Source: an uncultured Dialister sp.
GTDB lineage: Bacteria; Bacillota; Negativicutes; Veillonellales; Dialisteraceae
DNA: 64,000 nt
NCBI GenBank assembly: GCA_902462205.1
Contig: CABQAR010000005.1
Coordinates: forward strand, 41,857-105,856
Reading direction: 5' to 3'
The position numbers were made by a program, and so were the translations under genes. Within the stretch, counting starts at the first letter, position 1. Every line of letters begins with the position of its first letter. Positions 52,224-60,544 of the stretch are shown in pieces. A model generated the notes under the pieces. It was not told the DNA's origin and searched no databases. It saw only the letters and a program-made list of their open reading frames with translations.

Positions 52224-53579
52224 ATGCTTATTATCCCATATATAGTAGTGGCAGCTGTGGCCATTTTATTTCTTATCGTTTGCTGGTTCATGGTGTACGG
52301 CTTTGGATCAGAGACGGAAGAACTGGAAAAAACGAAAGAAATCGTACGGCCTCCCCGCCCTGTACGGCGCAAGCCTGTACCGCATCCGGCGGTTCCGGAG
52401 AAGACGGCTGAGGTGGCCAATAAGAGGCCGGTCAGCGAAACCACACAGATCATTCCCATCCGGGCCCATTCAAAGACTGCCGTCCCATTGAATGACGTAG
52501 ATGGCGCGACGAAGGTGTTCGACAGGAAAGAACTGGAAGCTTCCATGCCGGAAGTATTGTCATCCAAAAAGAAAACGGTCGCCTTTGAAACGGAAAAAGA
52601 ACCGGATATCGTAACGCAGGGGATTTCTCTGGAGCTTCTGGAGGAACGGTTTGTCCGCCATTTCCTGAATCAGTATGGCGCTGTCTCGCCTGCGGTGGAG
52701 CAGGATACGAGGACAGTCACCGGATATCTGATCAGGCAGCTGGGAATGGAGTCCTCCGAGGCATCTGACACACTGAAACATATCATGGTGCAGGAAGCCC
52801 TGCAGAATGCGCAGCGCACCTATGTGATGATGCCGAATGATATCGTATTGAGCATGGTTTCCGATGCGTTCTGCGATGTGGCGAAGGGCCGCCGCTCGGA
52901 AACAAGGACGGCTCTTGCCTATGATGCGCTTAAGGCGATGCCCCGTATGGAAGAAAGCCAGTTCCATGCGCTGGCTCTTTTGCTTCTGTTCCATTATTCG
53001 AGAAATACGGATAACGTGGATGTGGAGTCGTTCCGGAAGTATACGAAAAAGTATATTACGCCCTTTGTTGAGAACCTTCCTGATGAATACAGCGGTTACC
53101 AGCAGCTGGAATACATACATTGTGTTTCTCTGGATAACAAGGAGACGGCTTTCGGCAGGGTGCTGCATGATTCCTATCCTTTGATTTTTGCTTACAGGGG
53201 ATGCATGAAGAGCGAGCTGACGTCGGTGAAGGAAAGCTGGCCTGAAAATTCCCTCGTTCCGAGCCTGTATAACTCTTACTACAAACCTGCCGTGGTAGAT
53301 GATTCCCTGCTTTTTGATTTCTATGCGGATATGGGTATAGAAGGGGAGGAACAGAGAGGGTATCTGACGAAGTTAATTCATTCCCGGCCGGTGGATTATG
53401 ACAGGAAAGAGCTGTCCTATATATTGGGACGCATTTCTCCGGATTTTGCAAAGATGCAGGAAGCATGGGATACCAGCCTGCTGCGTCGTTCTTCTCTCAC
53501 ACTGATGGGGATGTATATCGCAAGAAGCTGCATCAAGGCGACAATCGGGGAAGAGTTTGACCTTTCCCACTGGATGTAA
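52224..53579 (+). CDS. Membrane-anchored protein of unknown function
   Basis: The 451-residue protein has one N-terminal membrane segment (residues 3-24), a basic proline-rich linker (about 40-75) and a mostly helical soluble domain (about 125-450). No catalytic motif was recognised. With no signal cleavage site and a positively charged region after the helix, the soluble part most likely faces the cytoplasm. It is monocistronic, with its own promoter. A similar family may exist in Veillonella, but I cannot confirm this without a search. Confidence 0.7.
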   Translation: MLIIPYIVVAAVAILFLIVCWFMVYGFGSETEELEKTKEIVRPPRPVRRKPVPHPAVPEKTAEVANKRPVSETTQIIPIRAHSKTAVPLNDVDGATKVFDRKELEASMPEVLSSKKKTVAFETEKEPDIVTQGISLELLEERFVRHFLNQYGAVSPAVEQDTRTVTGYLIRQLGMESSEASDTLKHIMVQEALQNAQRTYVMMPNDIVLSMVSDAFCDVAKGRRSETRTALAYDALKAMPRMEESQFHALALLLLFHYSRNTDNVDVESFRKYTKKYITPFVENLPDEYSGYQQLEYIHCVSLDNKETAFGRVLHDSYPLIFAYRGCMKSELTSVKESWPENSLVPSLYNSYYKPAVVDDSLLFDFYADMGIEGEEQRGYLTKLIHSRPVDYDRKELSYILGRISPDFAKMQEAWDTSLLRRSSLTLMGMYIARSCIKATIGEEFDLSHWM

Positions 53580-53603
53580 TACCGGTATGGTATATGTGAT
53601 CAG

Positions 53604-53659
53604 ATTAAAGCATTTTAATGGACGGGTCTGTTGAAGGTCTGCTGTTAAAATGCTTTAAT
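53604..53659. repeat. Perfect 15-base inverted repeat upstream of sdaAB, likely operator pair
   Basis: ATTAAAGCATTTTAA (53604-53618) and TTAAAATGCTTTAAT (53645-53659) are exact reverse complements with 26 bases between. Each arm is itself nearly palindromic (TTAAA-4-TTTAA), so they may be two binding sites whose centres are 41 bases apart, close to four helical turns. No T run follows, so it is not a normal terminator. Confidence 0.6.
53631..53659 (+). promoter_or_regulatory. Possible sdaAB promoter
   Basis: TTGAAG (53631-53636), a 17-base spacer and TTTAAT (53654-53659). The -10 lies inside the downstream arm of the inverted repeat, which would allow repression. Confidence 0.4.
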
Positions 53660-53701
53660 AACGTATAGGAATAGTCTATTGTTTGATCAAGGATGGTACA
53701 A

Positions 53702-54364
53702 ATGGGAATTTTTGATATCATAGGGCCGGTCATGATAGGGCCTTCCAGCTCTCATACGGCCGGAGCCGCACGCATAGGAAAAATCGCACGGAAAATACTG
53801 GACGATGAACTGGCTTCTGCTGAAATCACGCTGTTCGGTTCTTTTGCCAAAACAGGGCGCGGCCATGGAACGGATAAGGCGCTGGTAGCCGGACTGATGG
53901 GATATTCTCCTGACAGCGGCACAATCCGTGATGCGTTGGCGATTGCGGAACAGAACCATATAGATATTACATTCCGGATGTCTGCAGTCGATATGGGGCA
54001 TCCGAATGTGGCGGAGATCCATGCCGTAGGGAAAAGCGGCAAGGAAGTGACCGTGGTGGGACGCTCCCTCGGGGGCGGACGGGTGATGATTACCAGTGTC
54101 GGCGGCTTCCCGGTGGAAATTACAGGGGAAGAATATACTCTTCTCACCCATCATAATGATGTGCCGGGAATCGTTGCTGATGTGGGACGCATTCTGGCGG
54201 AGGAAAATGTAAATATTTCCAACATGCGCGTATTCCGTAAAGGCAAGGGAACGGATGCGGTGATGATCATACATTCGGACCAGAAGATACCGGAAGCGGT
54301 TGTGCAGAAGATTAAAGAAATAAATAAAAATATCAATAGCGTCATGACATTGGATGTCATTTAA
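53702..54364 (+). CDS. sdaAB: L-serine dehydratase, iron-sulfur type, beta subunit
   Basis: The 220-residue subunit has FDIIGPVMIGPSSSHTAGAARIG near the start (in parts), the serine-binding region of the family, and a C-terminal ACT domain (about residues 147-217). With SdaAA it deaminates serine to pyruvate and ammonia, feeding fermentation. ATG 53702 is chosen for AAGGA upstream; an in-frame ATG at 53693 overlaps that site. Confidence 0.93.
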   Translation: MGIFDIIGPVMIGPSSSHTAGAARIGKIARKILDDELASAEITLFGSFAKTGRGHGTDKALVAGLMGYSPDSGTIRDALAIAEQNHIDITFRMSAVDMGHPNVAEIHAVGKSGKEVTVVGRSLGGGRVMITSVGGFPVEITGEEYTLLTHHNDVPGIVADVGRILAEENVNISNMRVFRKGKGTDAVMIIHSDQKIPEAVVQKIKEINKNINSVMTLDVI

Positions 54365-54375
54365 GAGAGGGAGTC

Positions 54376-55263
54376 ATGAAATCATATCATTCAATCAGGG
54401 AGCTCTTCGCTCTGGCTGATGAAAACCACTGCTCTCCGGGAATTATTGCCTGCCGGATGGAAGCGGAAGAAAGTGAAAAGGAATTTGATGAAGTCTGGGA
54501 TAAGATGAAGAATACGATTCCCGTGTTCCGTCAATCCATCCAGCGCGGTCTGGCAGATACGAAAAAATCCGCCAGCGGCCTTGTTGGCGGTGATGCAAAT
54601 ACATTATTCATGAAAGAAGGGCGGTTCCTCAGTCCTGTATGCAAACGGGCCTGCGCCTACGCGGTGGCTACGGCGGAAGCGAATGCGAAGATGTTCCGTA
54701 TCGTTGCCTGCCCGACAGCCGGTTCCTGCGGGATTCTTCCGGCGGTGCTGGCTGCTGTGGCAGAAGAAGAAAACTCGACGCTCAATGATGTGACCTGTGC
54801 CTTATTCACTGCCGGAGCGATCGGCAGGGTGGTGGCAGAAAATGCCTCGATTGCGGGAGCGGTCGGCGGATGCCAGGCGGAATGCGGAACGGCAACTGCC
54901 ATGGCAGCAGCAGCGGCAGTCGATCTTCTCCATGGCACGACGCAGGAAATGGGAGACGCTCTGGCGCTGGCACTAAAGAATATACTTGGACTTGCCTGCG
55001 ATCCGGTGGCAGGACTGGTAGAAGTGCCCTGCGTGAAAAGAAACGGATTTCATGCAGTCCATGCCCTTGTGGCGGTAGAAATGGCGATGATGGGAATCCA
55101 TTCCGTCATACCGCCGGATGACGTTATCGATGCGATGGACAGGATCGGGAAGCTGATGCCTGTCTCCATTCGTGAAACCAGTCTGGCCGGACTTGCCATG
55201 ACAGAAGAAGGTAAAAAGATTTCAGCCCGGCTTTCAAAACAGAATGACATGTCTGAGAAATAA
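54376..55263 (+). CDS. sdaAA: L-serine dehydratase, iron-sulfur type, alpha subunit
   Basis: The 295-residue subunit holds the catalytic [4Fe-4S] with cysteines in CPTAGSCGILPA (near residues 112-123), GGCQAECGTA and LACDPVAGLVEVPCVKRN. The layout matches Gram-positive two-subunit serine dehydratases, which are oxygen-sensitive. It follows sdaAB by 11 bases with GAGAGGGAG before its ATG. Confidence 0.94.
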   Translation: MKSYHSIRELFALADENHCSPGIIACRMEAEESEKEFDEVWDKMKNTIPVFRQSIQRGLADTKKSASGLVGGDANTLFMKEGRFLSPVCKRACAYAVATAEANAKMFRIVACPTAGSCGILPAVLAAVAEEENSTLNDVTCALFTAGAIGRVVAENASIAGAVGGCQAECGTATAMAAAAAVDLLHGTTQEMGDALALALKNILGLACDPVAGLVEVPCVKRNGFHAVHALVAVEMAMMGIHSVIPPDDVIDAMDRIGKLMPVSIRETSLAGLAMTEEGKKISARLSKQNDMSEK

Positions 55264-55271
55264 CAGACAAG

Positions 55272-55323
55272 GAAAAAATCTGACTGTATGCGTGAAAGGT
55301 ATTGCATACAGTTAGATTTTTTT
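55272..55323. terminator. Bidirectional intrinsic terminator after sdaAA
   Basis: AAAAAATCTGACTGTATGC pairs with GCATACAGTTAGATTTTTT, one mismatch, 12-base loop. It also suits the convergent transporter gene. Confidence 0.88.
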
Positions 55324-55332
55324 ATAAGCAGC

Positions 55333-56214
55333 TTATTCCTTTTTGCTCATCATGAAGATGGAAAGCAGAATGATAAGGATGCCGGATAGCCGGATAAGGC
55401 CTATGGATTCAGCAAAAAGACAGGCGCCTGTCAATGCAGCGATCACGGTTTCCAATGATGCCAGAACAGGAACACGGCTTAAGTCTTTCATTCTTTTCAC
55501 GCCTTCATAATAAAAGAGATAGGCCAGTGCGGTAGGGATGAGTGCAAAAAGGAATCCGAGAACGAGAAGATCCGAGTGCATGCCGGACATGTAGAGGATG
55601 GGGTGGGAAAAGGGAAGGAGTGACAGGGTGGCAAACAGGTAGCTCCATGTACTGATGACAAATATGTTGGAAGCATTTCCTGCGAGCTTCCCGAAAACCG
55701 CAGTCAGCGCATAGCAGAGTCCGGCGCCGATTCCGCAGAGTATGCCGGGGATGGAGAGCGATGCTAAATCCATGGGGCCGCCAGTCGTGGCAATTATGCA
55801 GCCGAACATATTCAGTGCCAATGCCCCGTATTTTCCTCGGCTGATTTTTTCTTTGAAGAAGAAAACGGAAATTAAAGCGGTGAACAGGGGGGCTACATTC
55901 AAAAGAACGGCGCTGACCGTGATACCTGCCATCATGACAGCCATGCTGTAAAAAATATTATATATTCCGTGGCAGATGATACCCAGCAGGGCGGCGGCGA
56001 GAAATGTATTCCGATCCATGCGGAAAGACCGTATTCCGTATTTAAATAGGGTCATGACCGCTAAGATAAGGAAAGAAAACAGAACGCGGAGGAAACTAAT
56101 TTCATCAGAAGAAGCCCCTGCACGATGCATGAGTTCTATAAAAAGCCCGATGATTCCCCAAAGTGCCCCCGCAATCGCGATATATGCAGGGCCTATATAT
56201 TGTCCTAATCTCAT
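55333..56214 (-). CDS. DMT-superfamily transporter (EamA family)
   Basis: The 293-residue protein has ten predicted membrane helices in two EamA repeats (GALWGIIGLFIELMHRAG at the start of repeat one; GAGLCYALTAVFGKLAG at the start of repeat two). Such proteins export metabolites or amino acids; no substrate is visible. ATG 56214 is preferred for AAGGA eight bases upstream over an earlier ATG at 56247. Confidence 0.85.
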   Translation of the reverse strand: MRLGQYIGPAYIAIAGALWGIIGLFIELMHRAGASSDEISFLRVLFSFLILAVMTLFKYGIRSFRMDRNTFLAAALLGIICHGIYNIFYSMAVMMAGITVSAVLLNVAPLFTALISVFFFKEKISRGKYGALALNMFGCIIATTGGPMDLASLSIPGILCGIGAGLCYALTAVFGKLAGNASNIFVISTWSYLFATLSLLPFSHPILYMSGMHSDLLVLGFLFALIPTALAYLFYYEGVKRMKDLSRVPVLASLETVIAALTGACLFAESIGLIRLSGILIILLSIFMMSKKE

Positions 56215-56382
56215 TTGAGCATCCTTTTTGATAAGAAGATAATGCATGTATTTTTATTATACGAAGAGCAGCGCGGAAAGGGAATCAAAAGTTTTTGAAA
56301 TGTGCTATAATCTTCATATCTTCGGCACATGCCATGCAGATGGTCATTCCTCTGCCGATAATTGATTTTTTAGTGAAAAATA

Positions 56383-56411
56383 TTGACAGATATGAAAAAT
56401 ATGGCTATAAT
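56383..56411 (+). promoter_or_regulatory. Consensus promoter of the tRNA pair
   Basis: Perfect TTGACA (56383-56388), 17-base spacer, perfect TATAAT (56406-56411), just upstream of tRNA-Pro, as expected for a strong stable-RNA promoter. Confidence 0.85.
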
Positions 56412-56423
56412 TAACTACGTTGT

Positions 56424-56500
56424 CGGGGCATAGCGCAGTTTGGTAGCGCACTTGGTTCGGGACCAAGGGGTCGCAGGTTCAAATCCTGCTGCTCCGACCA
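56424..56500 (+). tRNA. tRNA-Pro (CGG)
   Basis: The 77-base cloverleaf starts CGGGGCA and ends TGCTCCG-A-CCA with an encoded CCA. The anticodon arm CTTGG/CCAAG encloses TTCGGGA, giving anticodon CGG. The T arm holds GTTCAAAT. Confidence 0.95.
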
Positions 56501-56503
56501 TAT

Positions 56504-56577
56504 GCGGGTGTAGCTCAATGGTAGAGCGCCAGCCTTCCAAGCTGGTTACGAGGGTTCGATTCCCTTCACCCGCTCCA
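56504..56577 (+). tRNA. tRNA-Gly (TCC)
   Basis: The 74-base cloverleaf starts GCGGGTG and ends CACCCGC-T-CCA. The anticodon arm CCAGC/GCTGG encloses CTTCCAA, giving anticodon TCC. It follows tRNA-Pro after three bases and is cotranscribed. Confidence 0.96.
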
Positions 56578-56590
56578 TTTTATTTTACGA

Positions 56591-56626
56591 AGAAGACTTC
56601 CTGTTTATGAGAGGAAGTCTTTTTTC
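56591..56626 (+). terminator. Intrinsic terminator of the tRNA operon
   Basis: AAGACTTCC (56593-56601) pairs with GGAAGTCTT (56613-56621) and is followed by TTTTT. Confidence 0.85.
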
Positions 56627-56638
56627 TTGAAAATAGTG

Positions 56639-56667
56639 TTGACGGATAGATTGCGTAGTGATAAAAT
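56639..56667 (+). promoter_or_regulatory. Sigma-70 promoter of the T-box leader and brnQ
   Basis: TTGACG (56639-56644), 17-base spacer, TAAAAT (56662-56667). Transcription would start about 56674, right at the 5' end of the T-box RNA. Confidence 0.7.
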
Positions 56668-56673
56668 AATTGA

Positions 56674-56930
56674 AATTTATAGCAAGACGATGAACGGAAT
56701 CAGGTTGTGGAGTCTTCTCAGAGAGGCAATGGATGGTGGAAATTGCTGGAGCGAAACGGCCGCGTCACCCGTGAGTTTCTTTTTCGATCCCTGTGCATAT
56801 GCATGGAAGCACATGCAGGTATATGAAAGGGTTAAAAAAAGACGCTGACTGCGTTATCGTGAATTGAGTACGTGACAAGGTGGTACCTCACAAATTGTGC
56901 CCTGCCGATTATTTTCGGCAGGGCTTTTAT
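56674..56930 (+). promoter_or_regulatory. T-box riboswitch controlling brnQ
   Basis: The 467-base stretch between tRNA-Gly and brnQ is explained by this leader. Seen features: a GATGAA kink-turn-like motif (near 56688), the apical AGAGAG with GGATGGTGGAAATT (56718-56744), the T-box sequence AAGGTGGTACC (56877-56887) and a terminator stem TGCCCTGCCGA/TCGGCAGGGC with T run (56899-56930). The downstream gene is a branched-chain amino-acid carrier, so tRNA-Ile, -Leu or -Val is the likely ligand. An ATC (Ile) at 56787-56789 is a candidate specifier, not proven by a full fold. Confidence 0.88.
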
Positions 56931-57044
56931 ATTTGGAAAAGGTCCTTGATCCGTTTGGTGAAAGGGGGATATAAGCAGCAGGATGGAAGAAAAAGCAGGG
57001 AAGGCTTATATGTTTATTTTTGAGAAGAAAAAGGAGGGGTTCCT

Positions 57045-58388
57045 ATGAAAAAGACATCGAATTCTTTTATTGCAATCGGGCTCATGCTGTTTGCCTTGTT
57101 CTTCGGCTCAGGCAATCTTATTTTTCCGACCTTTTTAGGACAGAATGCAGGAACAAATGTCATTCCTGCTACGATCGGATTCCTGATTACCGGCTGCGGA
57201 CTGCCGCTTCTGGCGGTCGTGGCAGTGTGCTATTCGGGACTGGATCTGCAGGGGATTGCGGCAAAAATCCATCCGTTGTATAGCATCTTTTTCGTCATGG
57301 TGCTCTCGTTAACCATCGGGCCGTTTTTTGTTATTCCCCGTAACTGCACCGTATCCTTTGAAATGGCAGTCGTACCTTTCCTTTCTGAAGGGACAAGGCA
57401 GATTGCGCTTTACAGCTATGCTCTGGCATTTTTCATCGTTTCCTGGTGGCTGTCGATCACTCCGAGCAAGCTGGTTGAGCGTGTTGGAAAAATACTGACG
57501 CCCCTGATGCTCATACTTCTGATTGCGCTCATTGTAAGTTCCATTATCCATCCGATGGGGGCACTGCAGGCACCGACCGCGAAATATGCGGAGCCGGTAC
57601 AGGCATTCGCTTCGGGATTCCTGGAAGGCTATAACACGATGGATGTCATTGCAGGGCTTTGTTTCGGTATCCTTGTCGTCCAGTCTGTAAAGAATTATGG
57701 AGCAGAAACACAGGAAGAAGTGGCGTGGAGCGCTTTCCGCAGCGGCGTGGTAGCGATGGCGTTCATGGCGCTGATCTATATTTTTACCTGCGTAATAGGT
57801 GCAGCGTCCGTCACGGAGCTGGGAATGCAGAAGAACGGCGCGCCGATCCTCGTCGGGGCGACCAATTATTACTTTGGGGCGATCGGACCGGTACTGCTTG
57901 CTGTCATCGTATTCCTTGCCTGCCTGACGACCAGCATCGGACTGACGGCCGCGACTGCTGCTTATTTCCATCAGATCTTTCCGCAAATCTCGGCAAGGGC
58001 TTATGCAACCGGCTTTTCCATCTTTTCATTCGGCGTAGCTCTGTTTGGTCTGAATGCGCTCATCAGCGCAGCAATACCGGTTCTCGTATTTATTTACCCA
58101 TTGTCGATTTCCCTGATCGCGCTGACCTTCCTTCATAAATTTTTCAATGACTCCCGGATCGTCTATGTGGGGACAACGCTGTGCATGATGATTCCTTCCA
58201 TTTATGACGGACTGCATACGGCCAAGTTCTCTTTTGGATGGATTGATGGATTCATGGCCTCACTTCTACTGGCGGACTATGGATTATCGTGGATGATTTT
58301 CTTCTTTATCGGCTTTATCGGAAGTCTGATTATTTCTAAAGCGGTTGAAGGGAAGGGCAGTGTTGAAAAGACGTCTTCCGATTTATGA
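57045..58388 (+). CDS. brnQ: Branched-chain amino acid transport system II carrier protein
   Basis: The 447-residue protein has about 12 membrane helices and the LivII/BrnQ start: GLMLFALFFGSGNLIFPTFLG (near residues 11-31, in parts). The family imports Leu, Ile and Val with Na+ or H+. AAGGAGGGG precedes the ATG. It lies behind the T-box leader, which would turn it on when the matching tRNA is uncharged. No clear terminator follows. Confidence 0.93.
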   Translation: MKKTSNSFIAIGLMLFALFFGSGNLIFPTFLGQNAGTNVIPATIGFLITGCGLPLLAVVAVCYSGLDLQGIAAKIHPLYSIFFVMVLSLTIGPFFVIPRNCTVSFEMAVVPFLSEGTRQIALYSYALAFFIVSWWLSITPSKLVERVGKILTPLMLILLIALIVSSIIHPMGALQAPTAKYAEPVQAFASGFLEGYNTMDVIAGLCFGILVVQSVKNYGAETQEEVAWSAFRSGVVAMAFMALIYIFTCVIGAASVTELGMQKNGAPILVGATNYYFGAIGPVLLAVIVFLACLTTSIGLTAATAAYFHQIFPQISARAYATGFSIFSFGVALFGLNALISAAIPVLVFIYPLSISLIALTFLHKFFNDSRIVYVGTTLCMMIPSIYDGLHTAKFSFGWIDGFMASLLLADYGLSWMIFFFIGFIGSLIISKAVEGKGSVEKTSSDL

Positions 58389-58532
58389 AATACCCGGAGA
58401 AAAAGAAGATGAGGATGGCCATATTTTTCTATCAGACAGCACAGGAGTGGCACAACTGAACAAATAAACATGATATAATAAATAAAAAGAAAAATAGGAA
58501 TATTAGCCAAAACTGTTGTGGGGGGATTGAAG

Positions 58533-59351
58533 ATGACCATCACTTATATATTGCAGATTCTGGAATCGATAGAAAAAGGCGATATTGATAACTATGGCGC
58601 CATTCCGGATATGAACGGGGAACTGCAGAAGGCGGTGCGCCGTTCCAGAAGACGCGTGGCAAGACTGCGTGCCAGAGCTCAGTACGAACTGGGCGAGATG
58701 GATAAGGCCAAAGTATCGGCAGCCAATGATAACATGCGCCGATTTACCAAGTCACTGGGAAAGATTAGGAATCTGAATCTGGAAGATTGCCGCGGACTTA
58801 TGGGAATCGAGGATTTTCTGGAAGACGGCAACCGGATTCATGAAGTCATGGATATGGCGAAACGTATCAGCTATATGTCGAGTGTGAGTGCTACGGCATA
58901 CAGCCCGATGTCGCTGGGGTTTGGCGTCCTTGAAACATATACGGATGTGGCTCCCGTGGAAATCGATAACCAAAAGTTCAACGGGAGGGATAAAAAGGAT
59001 ATCGCTCAAATGATTAAAGATGTCCTTCATTTCAGAAACGATGTCCGTGAAGTCTGCGAACGGCTGCTTGATATCGCGGAGTGTGCCCGTGAACGGGGTG
59101 ATGCTCTGAATGATCTGGCTGATTATTTTGCTGACGGCGTGGATGATGTGGAACGTATCCAAATGCAGGCAGGCGGTGACTGGAAGCTGTATACGATGGT
59201 CCAGAAAATGCAGATTGGAAGGGCCATACAGGTGGCGCAGCTTATTACGTTATTGTTCCAGAATCTTCTTGACGGGGCAGGCCATATCAATGAAAAGAGC
59301 AGGGCTGCCATTAAGAAAGCACAGGATGAACTTTTGAAACGAGATGCATGA
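58533..59351 (+). CDS. Unknown helical protein, first of a tandem paralogous pair
   Basis: The 272-residue protein has no signal peptide or recognised domain. It starts MTITYILQILESIEKG, then a very basic helix (RRSRRRVARLRARAQYELGE near 40-59), a hydrophobic middle with SLGFGVLE near 133 and a helical second half (DALNDLADYFADGVDDVERI near 198, VQKMQIGRAIQVAQLITLL near 230). It aligns throughout with the next gene product. ATG 58533 is supported by that alignment and by GGGGGATT upstream. A TG-extended TATAAT is at 58474-58479. A terminator follows, so each paralogue is its own unit. Confidence 0.7.
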   Translation: MTITYILQILESIEKGDIDNYGAIPDMNGELQKAVRRSRRRVARLRARAQYELGEMDKAKVSAANDNMRRFTKSLGKIRNLNLEDCRGLMGIEDFLEDGNRIHEVMDMAKRISYMSSVSATAYSPMSLGFGVLETYTDVAPVEIDNQKFNGRDKKDIAQMIKDVLHFRNDVREVCERLLDIAECARERGDALNDLADYFADGVDDVERIQMQAGGDWKLYTMVQKMQIGRAIQVAQLITLLFQNLLDGAGHINEKSRAAIKKAQDELLKRDA

Positions 59352-59356
59352 AGAAA

Positions 59357-59397
59357 TAAGGGGCCGGTTCTATTTGAAAGGACTGGTTCCTTTTATT
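59357..59397 (+). terminator. Intrinsic terminator after first paralogue
   Basis: AAGGGGCCGGTT pairs with GACTGGTTCCTT through several G-U pairs and is followed by TTTT. Confidence 0.65.
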
Positions 59398-59588
59398 TGC
59401 AGGGAAAGCTATACAGCTTTGGAATATGAAATATAAGGAAATGGGGCAACATATTTATAATAAAAGAAAGTCTAAGTATGAAAGTCTGTTTTGATAATTT
59501 TTTATGGGAGGGCTAAAAATATAACAAAAATATATGTTATACTTAGTTATAATAAAATTATAATGTGGACAGGCAGGAGGTCTTTTCA

Positions 59589-60401
59589 GTGTCTATTTCA
59601 TTTATTCTGCGAATGATTGCAAATACCATCAGCGGAAAAAGCGAAGCTACGCACACAAAAAGTATTAATGAAGAAATTGAACGTGCCAAAAAGAGAGCGA
59701 CGAAACGAATTTATCGCGCGAAAGTCCGTGCAGAGGATGAGCTCGGCGAGCTTGACAGGGTGCGCATCACGCTTATGTCAGGAGATATGAAGAAATTTAC
59801 CAACGAATTTTCTCAGATTAAAAATATTGATTTCCATGATTGTGATACGCTCACCGGACTGGAACATTTTAACAAGGAACGAAGAAACTGGAGGGAGCTT
59901 GAGGAGCTTTCGGCCAAGGCGATGGGGATTATCAACCTGTCCGGCGGAATGGATGCGATCGGATTCGGTTCAGGGGTAATTGACCAGTATGCGGTCGTCC
60001 CTGAAATAGAAGGACTTTCTAATGTCTCCAACGATGATATCGAAGCTTTGACGAAAATGAGCGAACGTCTGCAGGTTTTCCAGCAGCAGGTCAAGAAAAT
60101 GTGCCACCGCATGCAGGAAGTAAGAAGGGAAGCCCGTCAGGCGGAAGATGCACTTCTGGATCTTTCTGATTATCTGACGGATGGCATTGCCGATATCAAA
60201 CGGATCCGCAGCAGCATGGGGAATGACTGGACAAAGTATACGGAATCCCAGAAAATCCTGATTGGGAGGACCACGCAGGTTGCGCATCTGATCAGCGTGC
60301 TTTCAGAAGTGAGATTCCTGACGGATCATGCGGATCTTCGAAATGAAATCAGAGAAGCGCTGGAAGCGACGGAAGAACTTTTGGATGAGCTCGGGGCATA
60401 A
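59589..60401 (+). CDS. Unknown helical protein, second of the paralogous pair
   Basis: The 270-residue protein aligns with the preceding gene product along its length: the basic helix (RAKKRATKRIYRAKVRAEDELGEL near 31-54, in parts), the IGFGSGVID segment, DALLDLSDYLTDGIADIKRI, and SQKILIGRTTQVAHLISVL. The start is GTG 59589, eight bases after GGAGG; it lets VSISFILRM align with MTITYILQI of the paralogue. The upstream gap (59398-59588) is very AT-rich and holds three -10-like hexamers (59538, 59548, 59559), which blurs the true promoter. A terminator follows. Function unknown. Confidence 0.7.
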   Translation: MSISFILRMIANTISGKSEATHTKSINEEIERAKKRATKRIYRAKVRAEDELGELDRVRITLMSGDMKKFTNEFSQIKNIDFHDCDTLTGLEHFNKERRNWRELEELSAKAMGIINLSGGMDAIGFGSGVIDQYAVVPEIEGLSNVSNDDIEALTKMSERLQVFQQQVKKMCHRMQEVRREARQAEDALLDLSDYLTDGIADIKRIRSSMGNDWTKYTESQKILIGRTTQVAHLISVLSEVRFLTDHADLRNEIREALEATEELLDELGA

Positions 60402-60415
60402 TTCATTTGTATCGT

Positions 60416-60443
60416 GAAGACCGGTTTTTATACCGGTCTTTTA
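60416..60443 (+). terminator. Intrinsic terminator after second paralogue
   Basis: AAGACCGG pairs with CCGGTCTT around an eight-base loop, followed by TTT. Confidence 0.82.
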
Positions 60444-60544
60444 TCATGGAAGAGTTCCTTCGATAGCCGGCGGATGGTACTTTATCGGGAGATTTGGTAC
60501 AATAAAAACACAATATGGTTATTCGATTGTGTGAGGGATTGAGC

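Noticed and set aside
56627..56848. 73-codon open frame with TTG start after the tRNA genes
   Set aside because: It covers the promoter and stem I of the T-box leader, lacks a ribosome binding site and has no protein-like features.
56983..57048. 21-codon frame ending on the brnQ start (possible leader peptide)
   Set aside because: It lies after the T-box terminator, has no good ribosome binding site and no run of Leu, Ile or Val codons.
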